A stretch of DNA of 64,000 nucleotides from Caenorhabditis remanei. Its lineage: Eukaryota > Nematoda > Chromadorea > Rhabditida > Rhabditidae. A program made the translations under genes and the position numbers. The notes beneath the pieces are model-generated. The model saw nothing but the letters and a program-made list of their open reading frames with translations, did no database searches and was not told the origin of the DNA. The stretch lies in the NCBI RefSeq assembly GCF_010183535.1, contig NC_071328.1:15190001-15254000 (forward strand), in the 5' to 3' direction. Positions 45,070 through 54,782 of this stretch are shown here, piece after piece (the stretch's first letter is position 1; each line of letters opens with the position of its first letter).

Positions 45070-45428
45070 CATACTTGTCAACCGGGCCAAAAGCGGCCGA
45101 CACAGGCCGGATCGTAACTAGCGTCAAAATGAATATCATGAGCTGAAAAATATACCAAAATGTAGATCTCGGCGAGTTCTATCTCCGTGGTCGACTACGG
45201 GCCGGATGTCTATTCGTTAATATGCCGCGGGCCGGGCTGGAATGACTTTTTTGGTCATTTTCGCGTTTTTTGGCACTTTTTCCCGGCCCGCGGCACATTA
45301 ACGAATAGCCATCCGGCCCGTAGTAGGTCACGGGCATAGAACTCGCCGAGATCTACATTTTGGTATATTTTTCAGCTCATAATATTCATTTTGACGCGAG
45401 TTACGAGCCGGACCGGTTGACACGTATG
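45070..45428. mobile_element. GC-rich palindromic MITE, copy P4
   Basis: Same foldback element as P3. Flanks ACCTAGAC (45062-45069) and ACTTAGAC (45429-45436) match 7/8, an aged 8-bp target duplication. Confidence 0.9.
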
Positions 45429-45847
45429 ACTTAGACCAATTAGCACTTCAAGATTCCTATTTTGTTTTATCCAGGTAAAATAGCTCCGATTATATTTTTC
45501 TATACTATAAATTACCGCCGTTCGAAGTTTCTTCTGAAACTACGTCTCCCGTCCATATTGAATATGGATCTACATGGGATCCATAATAAAGCTCGAGATA
45601 TTTGAGCAGAAAGCATCAGTAATAAACCATACATGATTTGCACACTGACGCACCACGAAATCCCGGAATGTTCCAAGATCGTGTGATAATATGATTGAAG
45701 ACCTGGGAAAAAGCTCAAAATTAAAAGCCTGAAGAAAACCAATTATATATTGTGTTTCTTCCGTTCTGATTTGTTGTGATCCAAGGCGTTGTGATCTTGC
45801 GTTGCGATTCGAGTTTAGCATGACAAAACATTTATTTCAATTTTCAA

Positions 45848-47648
45848 TCAACACAATCTATAATTCTCATCACCATACTCATCAGAACTATAGCAATCTC
45901 CAGCGTTCTCTGATTCCGTGTCCTCCTCATCTGAATCATCTGAATCCGAATCCGAATCCTCCCGACTATCCGGAATGATATGGAAGTCTGTCCTTAACAC
46001 GAAATCCTCATTAGTGGTCTCGTCCTGATAGACAAGGGCTTCCCGTCCATTCTTTTGTCGAACCAAGAAGCATTCTCCCTTTGGAAACCATCGTGGTCTG
46101 GAAAATGTCATGATTTTATGCTTTAAATTGTTAGAAGATATGCATGAGGCGCAAGAATAGGCTGGTATGCCTGCGGCGCTAGAATCGGCTGGGGTGCCTG
46201 CGGCGCTAGAATCATCTGGGGTGCCTGCGGCGCTAGAATCGGCTGGGGTGCCTGCGGCGCTAGAATCGCATGGGGTGCCTGCGGCGCTAGAATCGTCTGA
46301 CGTGCCTGCGGCGCTAGAATCGTCTGGGGTGCCTGTGGCGCTAAAACCGGCTGGCGTGCCTGCGGCGCTAGAAGCGGAATGCAATATTTGGTGCCGAAAA
46401 TGTTGTTTTTTTGTTTATTTTAGGCTGAAAATGGTTAAAAAATGATATTTAATCCAAAATAAAATCATTTTCCCCACTTTTTTGAAAAAGTGACCCGGTG
46501 GCTTAGTGGAACTTTCGACGAAATCATGTCCCCAGTGGAGTACCAGGGTTCGGTTCCACTCGGTGGCAAATTTTTTTCATTTTTGAAAATTGAGCTATTT
46601 TTTGGATCTGGTAGTCAAAAACATTGCATAAAGTCGAAAATTCACTTTTGGGCGGAGCCATCGTCTTGAAGTTTTGTCAGTGTAACTTTTTGTCGGTGTA
46701 CTTTTTTGGCCACTGTATATTTTGAAACCGTATATCTCAAAAGTGGGCGGAGCTATCAAAAAGTCGTCAACTACAAAAACATGTAAATTTTTATTTGCTA
46801 TATTTTTGTTGTTTACAATATTCTGGTAGCACCGCCCACTTTTGAGATAAGCACTTCCAAATATTGGTCAGTGTACTTATTAAAACCGCATAACTCAAAA
46901 ATGGGCGGAGCGATCAAAAATTTTTCAACTACAAAAATATGTTTTATAGACTCACCTCCCATCCAGCATAACTCTTCTCACTCTCGTACCATACAAGTTC
47001 CCGAAAATCGTCTTCAGCCTGACTTGACACCCATCCAACCTCACATACTCCTGCTGTGACCCTTCCATCCAACGCTTCAAGAATCTCACAAGGTCTAGAA
47101 AGTCTAGTTTGCAGTGTGTGAAGAATATAGTCTTGGTAGTGGTTAGCTTGTTTAGGTGACGAGACGTCGCCCAGCTGGCGTGGGTCCTAAGGCTAACAAT
47201 TTCTAGCTTCAAACTCTTAATAAGAGTTATAGTACTAGTGACCAGCTTAGTGGAGCTCAGACCTTTTGAGAAAGTCAGGCATACTGTAGGCTTGTGGTAT
47301 ACTGTAGCCAGTCGCGTGATGAAATTCTCAATTTTCGAACTATATGAGCTCCCAGCAAGCATCATCTGACTTCCAACCTCAATTCCATTTTTTGATAGCT
47401 GAGACAATCGAATCTCAAATTTGTCATTGTAATAGATTCCTAGGGTATAGGAATAGAGGGCGGTGGTGGTTTGCACGGTTTTCAAAGCAGATTTTGAGGT
47501 TTTGGAAAGGTTTAGCCTAGAAAAATAGAAAAATTAGACACCCATAAAATAGGAGAAGAAATCCAACTTACTGCTCCTCGACACTCAAAAAATCGATAAT
47601 TTTGGTGAGGGTATTAGTTGGGAAATGTAGAATTGGAAGAGCCGACAT
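45848..47648 (-). CDS. F-box/FBA2-like protein G2 with acidic tail
   Basis: Exons 47572-47648, 46956-47516, 45848-46097 (295 residues). F-box: MSALPILHFPTNTLTKIIDF then LNLSKTSKSALK. A shortened FBA2 follows: ASWATSRHLNKLTTTKTIFF and VRFLKRWMEG. The last exon begins RPRWFPKGECFLVRQKNGRE, the equivalent of the array's QQKTGRE exon, and then adds an unusual Asp/Ser/Glu tail (DSDSDSDDSDEEDTESE) ending ENYRLC. Intron 2 (46098-46955) contains a 27-bp minisatellite and a SINE-2. Acidic tails are not typical of this family; a protein-binding role is only a guess. Confidence 0.85.
46158..46378. repeat. 27-bp GC-rich minisatellite, array 1 (G2 intron 2)
   Basis: About eight units containing TGCCTGCGGCGCTAGAATC, period 27 bp, with variation at the two bases before the GGGG. 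Because 27 is a multiple of three, all frames stay open and give long spurious ORFs (AAGTPxDSS repeats). Confidence 0.95.
46497..46572 (+). repeat. SINE-2 tRNA-like unit
   Basis: A box TGGCTTAGTGG, then B box GGTTCGGTTCC 45 bp on, and a TTTTTTTC tract just after: the internal Pol III promoter layout of a tRNA-derived SINE. This is the clearest copy. Confidence 0.75.
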
Positions 47649-49024
47649 TGTAACGGAGGCTATTAGGGTGTATTGAGTGGTTGAATGAACGGGTTACGTC
47701 TGAGGAGAGGGAGATAGGATAGTGTGACCTTCCCGTGCGACGCGGTCGCGTAGCGTGTCTGTGTGTATCGTGGGAAACAGAAACAGTGAGAATCAATATA
47801 TTGCGGTCTTCGTAGTTCACAACTTTCATCTTCGTAGTTCACAACTTTTTGATAGTTCCGCCCACTTTTGAGCTTTGCGCCTTTAATGTTGGAAATTGCC
47901 TAAATAAGTCATTTTTAATGGAAAAATGTAAGTTTTACATCAAAATAACCGGAGAATTCCATTTCTGACGTTAAAAACTATTCAAAACCTAGTTTTCCAT
48001 ATCGAAATTACATTGGTAGCAAAATTTAACTTTAGCCGAGAAGTTGTTGGTCAAGGTGCACCACTAAGAGAATGGGTACCAGAATTCGGTTCCGCTTGGG
48101 GTCAATTTTTGATTTTTTCTGTGTTTGATTTGTTTCATCTTGTAAATTACAAAAAAGGCTATATTTTTGTAGTTGACCGTTTTTTGATTGCTCCGCCCAC
48201 TTTTGAGCTATGCGCCTTTAAAGATAGCAACCTTAAAATTCGGGGTTGGAAGCACCCTATTTAAAGGCACATAAAAGGGCGGAGCTACCAAAAAACGGTG
48301 AACTATAAAAAGATAGTTCAAGACATGCTCTGTTTACCCATATAACATTTCTGCCACTTTTAAAATTCCAGATGATATCTGAAACACACTGAAATTTCTT
48401 TTTCAAATTTTTTTTTCTTTTTTGGAATTTGTGAAAAATCACCAAAATATGATTTTTACATCAAAATAACCAGAAAATTCCGTTTCTGACGTTAAAAACT
48501 AATCGAAACCTAATTTTCCATGTCGAAATTACATTTTTGGCAAAAACCTAGTTTGGCCGAGTAGTTGTTGGTCAAGGTGCACCACTATGAGAATGGGTAC
48601 CAGGGTTCGATCCCGCTTGGGGTCAATTTTTTGAATTTTTTATTTTTTCTGTTTTTAATTTATTTTATCTTGTAGATCACAACAAGGGCTACACTTGTTT
48701 AGTTGAAAACTTTTCGATAACTCCACCCACTTTTGAGATATGCGCCTTTAAAGGTGACGATGAGAGAGATGACAAGCGATGGAGGGTGCAAAACAGTTAG
48801 AGAGTCAGCAAGCGCGCTCCACTGGACACGACCACTCACAGGAGGGAAAATTGTTAATTCAAACACCATTCCCTTCTCTTTTGAGCGGTCGGCCCCTTAT
48901 TTTTAAAGTTTTTTTGCAGAGAAAACTCAAAAATTGATTTAAAAAATTTTAATGCTTATTGACTTTTATTCAGTGTTTTATCTCCCAATTTTTATGATGT
49001 TCATTGACCAATTGTAATTTCAGA
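47649..49024. other. Intergenic with two SINE-1 copies
   Basis: SINE-1 units at about 47850-48200 (head 48030-48104) and 48410-48760 (head 48552-48627), each followed by AGCTCCGCCCACTTTTGAG-type motifs. 48757-48900 is a block that reappears inverted at 53475-53615. No gene seen before 49025. Confidence 0.7.
48552..48627 (+). repeat. SINE-1 tRNA-like head, copy g
   Basis: Best SINE-1 copy: A box TGGCCGAGTAGTTG, a variable arm ACCACTATGAGAATGG, B box GGTTCGATCCCGCTTGGGG and a T run. Closest to Leu/Ser tRNAs in layout. Confidence 0.75.
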
Positions 49025-52000
49025 ATGGTGCTCAACGCTTCAGATTATGTTACGGAGCCCAAAATCGAACCGCACGAGGAAAAATCTCATCCAGAGCCGA
49101 AATTGGAGCCACTGGAACATCCAATTCCGTTACAAGAACCAAAACTAGAGCCTCCAGATGAAATGGAATGGATGCAACCGAAAATTGAGGCAATTGATGA
49201 TTTTGAGACAAATTATCAGCCACCAAATGAGTATCAGGAGATTCTCGAGCATCAATTCGAGCAGAAGCCAGGAATAATTGATGATAGTCAGCCATCCACG
49301 TCATTGCAAGATTGTAAAACGGAATTTGGGCATGTTGACCACGCAGTTAGGTAAGCTAAGCGATTTTTCAGATTTATACGTTTTTGAGAAAGTGCTAAGC
49401 CATTGTACTTATTTTGAGCAATTTTTGCTTTTTTATTTCTTTTGTTACCGGTCAAGGGACTAAGTTACACTGACAAAAAAAGTTACAATGACAAACAATC
49501 ATATTGATAGCTCCGCTCCGCCTACTTGGTCAGTGTAACATTCTATATTTTTTTGTGTGGTTACTGTAGAGATGCAAACATTAATTAACAAAGTTTTTAC
49601 TATTTTAATAGCTCCGCCCACTTTTGAGATCTGCGCCTTTAAAGATACTTGGTCAGTGTAACTTGTTGAGGCTACAGTGACAATCAATTTCATGGATTGT
49701 GAAAGTGCGCTCTACTAACAATTTATCCTTAATTGTGGTAAATATTATATAATTTGAATTTTTTGCTGAAATTCCGTTGATTTTTTCCCATTTTTGAGAA
49801 TAAACAAGGGAAATTTCTAGATATTTCAACAAAATATTGAATTTTTTTTGAGCTTCTGTTCATTTTTTAAGATTTTCGACATCAAGACGCCAAAAATGTC
49901 GTAAAACCTGGCTTTTATATATAAAAAATATAAAAAATGATGCAATTTTGGTCAGAAATTCTATAATCGGTCGAGAATCGAATTTTGAGGCATTTCTTCA
50001 ACATTTTTATGTGTTTTTCAAGTTCTGAACACTCGAAATCGCTGAAAATCAATAAAAATCAGTTTTAGGCTGAAAGTGGACTCTACCAACAATTTTCACA
50101 ATTTTCAATTTTTGGTTTTGAGTTTTACGAAGATTTACTAAAATTGTGGTTAGTTTAATCCAATTTTATAACTTTTTTCTGCAGATCCGAAACCAAAACA
50201 TGCACATTATGCTCCGCCACTCAACAACGCGACAAAATGAGAGCAGTCACTTCTAAAATGCAACGAACAATTCTGATAGTTGCACGACTACTCCAATCTC
50301 TTATTACAATGAAGGAAGCGAAGGAATTGATGTCGGAAACTCACAATGTTGTATGCGAATCTCATTTTGAGGAATCAGTTGGTATATTTGATGTTTCCTA
50401 TGGCAAAAAAGAGTTGAGAAGTCTTGTAAAAGAATTAAGACCTGGCATCAAATTTGGAGATTTCATACAGGTGATTCAAAGGTTTCTAGGAAAACAGGGA
50501 GAGAAAATGCAACATGTGGCAAAGATCAAACCTGCTAGGTAATTTTTATTTTACATATTCAAAGGAATATGTTTCAAAATGGGTGGAAAAAGTACAGTGA
50601 CAAAAAGTTGCACTGACCAACATTGGAAAACATCGGTTTACTATGAAACGATGACTCGGCACACCCGAATTTTGACTTTCTGCAATGTTTTTAATTACCA
50701 AATCAAATTTTTAGCTAGCTCCGCACATTTTTGAGTTATGCGCATTTAAAATTTACACTGACCAAACTTCGGGACGATAACTCCGCCCACTTTTGAGTTA
50801 TGCGTCTTTAAAGAAGTGAAAGAGTGCAGAGAAATTAGAGAACTCGAATTTTCGAGTTTCTGCAATTTATTTCAAAAAATAAAAAAAGATTTGCCACCGA
50901 GTGGAACCGAACCCTGGTACTGCGCTGGGGACATGAGCTGGTCGGAAATTGCACTGATCCATCGAGTCACGTTTTCAAAAAATTGGGTGAAAATGGTGTT
51001 TTAAGAGATTGGAAATGATTTTAATATCATTTTCTAAAATTTTTAAATCAGAAATAACGGTTTTTGGGTACCATTTTGAAAGTTACCATCATTAAAGGCG
51101 CATACCTCAAAAGTGGGCGGAGCTATTGAAATGGTCAACCTTTAAAAATTAGGGCCTCGAGTGAAATTGAAGTGTTTCTCGGCGGATTTCTAGACCATCG
51201 GGTGAAGAATTGCTAGTCTTAACACTTTTTAACGAAAAAACCGGCAAAAACGGTGAATTTTGCAACATTTTTGAGTGGTGGCCGAAGTTTTCCATTTTTC
51301 GGTTTTCTAGGCCACCGAGATAAATTCGTCAGAAATAGAGAAAAATGAGAATTTGCAGAGGTTTTGAGCCATTTTTTCTTCAAAAATGATGAAAAATCCT
51401 TACTTTTCTCACCCGCTTTTATATTTTGAGAAATCTATTTGCGCCGAAAGCGCCCCAGCCTGTTCTATATATCCATACTAGCACCGGAGAACAACCGCAA
51501 ACAGTTTTAGATATTCAGACATGTCACAACAATTTTGCGCCGACGGCGCGCCAGATCATGAATTTTATGTCGATTTTAATGACCGCAGGCCGCATATCTA
51601 AAAGGCGCTATCTCAAAACTGGGCAGAGTTATCAAAAAGATTTTTATTAAAACGAATTTTTCGTGGCCTAGAAACACAAAACAGACAAATATCGGCCATC
51701 AGAGTACTGAGCATTTTTTCGAGGGTTTTTGAGTCTCTTTGAGTCAATCTTTGAGTTCTTCAGCCCTTTAAAAAATGTCTTTCCAGCATTCCCAGCAAGA
51801 TAACACATATGGGGTGCCTGCGGCGCTAGAATGTCTGGGGTGCCTGCGGCGCTAGAATCGTCTGTAGTGCCTGCGGCGCTATAATCCGCTGGGGTGCCTG
51901 CGGCGCTAGAATCGGCTGGGGTGCCTGCGGCGCTAGGATCGTCTGGAGTGCCTGCGGCGCTAGAATCGGCTGGGGTGCCTGCGGTGCTAGAATCAGCTGA

Positions 52001-54450
52001 AGTAGAAAAGTTCTGTAACCGACCGCTTTCGAGCATTTTTTCGGGGGTTTTTGAGTATTTTTGAGTAAAATTTTGAGTAGTGCTTGCGCTCTTTTAAAAA
52101 ATTTCTTTCCAGCATTCCCTGCAAGACAACACATAAGCCTCCTCAAGAAACCGATGGTCACTGCTCCCTATGCTCCAAGTGCCAACCACTATCGATCATG
52201 TCGAAAATCCCAAATGTAGATCACATCCTTGTCATCATCATTGGTTCCATCCTCCGCCAAACTTACACCATCGGTCAAGCTCAAATATTCTTGCAACTCG
52301 TCGACACATGCTACATCTGTCATGAACACTTCCCGTCAGCTTGTCAGGAGATTTGTAAATTCCTTGGAATCGAAGATTTACGTCTTGTTTCCACGTGTGA
52401 AATGGATCGGCTCAAAGAGCTCATGCAGAGTGTCAACCGCGTGTTCCCTGGCTACTCAGATGCAAAAGTCGAAGAAATTGTCATTAGATTCTATGAAACG
52501 TACAAGAAAGTGATTGAAGCGGTGAGTCGAAGTTACACTGACAAAAAAACGTTACAGTAACGAACAAGCTCCGCCCACTTGGTCAGTGTGGCATTCAAAG
52601 TTACATTTATAGTATGGTTACTGTAAATCTAATTTATGCGGCCTAGAAACCCGAAACTGCAAATGTTCGGCCACCACTCAAAAATTACCGTTTTTGAACT
52701 ATTTTTCCTCTGAAAATGAACTTTTTTTGAGTTATTTAGCTAAAAAATTAGCTAAAATTCCAAAAGCCATTTGTTTTTAGTAAAAATCACTAAAATTACC
52801 GTTTTGTAACATTTCAGCCACTTTTTTCAGTTGTGACCTAGAAAACCAAAAAATGCAAAAGTTCGGCCACCTCTCGAAACTAACGATTTTTCATCTTTTT
52901 TGAGGAAAAAATGGCTCAAAACAACTGCAAATTCTCATTTTTCTTTATTTCTGACGAATTTATCTCGGTGGCCTAAAAAACCGAAAAATGGAAAACTTCG
53001 GCCACCACTCAAAAATGTTGCAAAATTCACCGCTTTTGCCGGTTTTTTTCGTTAAAAAGTGTTAAGACTAGCAATTTTTGACCCGATGGTCGAGAAATCC
53101 GCCGAGAAACACTTTAATTTCACTCGAGGCCCTAATTTTTAAAGGTTGACCATTTCAATAGCTCCGCCCACTTTTGATGGATGCGCCTTTAATGATGGTA
53201 ACTTTCAAAATGGTACCCAAAAACCGTTATTTCTGATTTAAAAATGTTAGAAAATGATATTAAAATCATTTCCAATCCCTTAAAACACCATTTTCCCCAA
53301 TTTTTTGAAAACGTGACTCGATGGATCAGTGGAATTTTCGACCAGCTCATGTCCCCAGCGGAGTACCAGGGTTCGGTTCCACTCGGTGGCAAATCTTTTT
53401 TTATTTTTTGAAATAAATTGCAGAAACTCGAAAATTCGAGTTCTCTAATTTCTCTGCACTCTTTCACTTCAAAGGAGAAGGGAATAGTGTTTGAATTAAC
53501 AATTTTCCCCCTGTGAGTGGTCGTGTCCAGTGGAGCGCGCTTGCTGGCTCTCTAACTGTTTTGCACCCTCCATCGCTTGTCATCTCTCTCTCATCGCCAC
53601 CTTTAAAGACGCATAACTCAAAAGTGGGCGGAGTTATCGTCCCGAAGTTTGGTCAGTGTAAATTTTAAATGCGCATAACTCAAAAATGAGCGGAGCTAGC
53701 TAAAAATTTGATTTGGTAATTAAAAACATTGCAGAAAGTCAAAATTTGAGTGGGCCGAGTCATCGTTTCATAGTAAATCGATGTTTTCCAATGTTGATCA
53801 GTGCAATTTTTTGTCACTGTACTTTTTGGTCATTGTATCTTTAAAGACGCATAACTCAAAAGTGGGCGAGGCAAGTAAAAATTTGTCAACTACAAAAATA
53901 TGTAAATCTGTGTCCCACTTCAAAACTTACAGTGACTAACCAACTTTTCTTTTTAGACTCCTCGCCCGCCAGCAATCGTTCCAGCAAAACCTACTCCAGC
54001 TATTGCTCAGTGAGTACAATTTTTCGTTTTTGATAAAGTACCCTTCTCTCTTTCAGAAAACCCCCAAATGCGCGTTATTTGCAATGTGCCCTCTGCTCAG
54101 AACCCAAAAGTCGGAGTGAACAGAAAAAAGTGTTTGGTGGAGATCGATTGGTGATAATAGTTGGACATGTGCTACTCGGAATCTACAGTATCCCTCAGAT
54201 GAAGAAGATGGTGGAGGGGAAGAAGGACATTATTGTCTGTCATTCCCACTTTTCGGATGCTTTGAGAGGAATTCTCGAGACTCTAGCCGTTGATTCGGTT
54301 GAGAATATTTGGAAGAGCCCAATGAATCGTATTCGTTATATGATGGAAACTGTCACTGCGTTGAGTCATTTGTCTCAGGCGTCTCATTTATATTTTATCA
54401 CTTTTCTAGAGAAATTTAAATTGAAATATTCTGATATCTTGTCCAAATGA
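49025..54450 (+). CDS. Protein with three THAP-like C2CH modules (LIN-15A/LIN-56-like)
   Basis: Exons 49025-49350, 50185-50538, 52113-52521, 53957-54009, 54057-54450 (511 residues). The start is the ATG one base after TTTCAG. Residues 1-105: acidic, with four repeats of the form EPKxEP. Then three modules of the form C-x2-C ~45 residues C-x2-H-F: CTLC...VVCESHF (exon 2), CSLC...CHEHFPSAC (exon 3), CALC...IIVCHSHF (exon 5). A Pro-rich linker (PRPPAIVPAKPTP) is exon 4. Such C2CH modules occur in C. elegans LIN-15A and LIN-56, nuclear repressors of EGF/lin-3; nuclear regulation is therefore a reasonable inference, not shown. Exon 3 lies between inverted-repeat introns. AATAAA near 54500. Confidence 0.85.
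50596..51400 (+). repeat. Left arm of a large intronic inverted repeat
   Basis: Runs from the AAGTACAGTGACAAAAAGTT region through a SINE-2 (50893-50975, minus) to the block GAGTGGTGGCCGAAG. It matches the reverse complement of 52900-53820; encoded shadow ORFs in the two arms are almost identical over 50 residues. Confidence 0.9.
51815..52005. repeat. 27-bp GC-rich minisatellite, array 2 (C2CH gene intron 2)
   Basis: About seven units of the same TGCCTGCGGCGCTAGAATC repeat. It is bounded by two ~100-bp direct repeats (51708-51807 and 52018-52130), the second of which contains the real exon 3 acceptor TTTCCAG|CATTCCC; the first carries a decoy copy of it. Confidence 0.95.
52900..53820 (-). repeat. 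Right arm of the large intronic inverted repeat
   Basis: Reverse complement of 50596-51400 plus an extra ~140-bp block (53475-53615) that is an inverted copy of 48757-48900. It contains a SINE-2 at 53318-53392 (plus). Confidence 0.9.
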
Positions 54451-54782
54451 TTATTTATCATTCCGGTATTGAAACTTTGTTAATTTTATAAATCTAGTAA
54501 TAAATCCACACTGAAAATATACACTAAAGGCAGATTGCAAAAAACGCGTCAAAGGCACGCCAGATTTGTTGAAAGCCGTTTTTGGGGTTTTTGATGGTTT
54601 TCATTGATGTTTATTCTGAAATTGTCAACATCGGTTGCTTAATTAGCTTAATTAGCTTAAGAATATATTATATTTAATTAGTTCAATGAAGAAATTGATT
54701 AAATTTTTTAATTTTTGGTGGTGACAGTTTGAAATAGATTCAAATAGATTTTTAAAAAAAAAAAGTGAAAATTAAAATGAAA

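Noticed and set aside
45488..45830. Minus-strand ORFs of 76 and 83 codons, possibly an F-box 3' exon (FNMDGRRSF)
   Set aside because: Similarity to the family's DGR motif is too short and no matching upstream exon or phase was found.
48552..48627. Functional tRNA gene
   Set aside because: A and B boxes are present but no acceptor-stem pairing could be made and the unit is repeated with shared non-tRNA flanks; treated as a SINE head.
50816..51004. ORF beginning MKECREIRELEFSSF (mirrored at 53189-53467)
   Set aside because: Present in both arms of the intronic inverted repeat and running through a SINE-2 tRNA-like unit; repeat-derived, not a gene.
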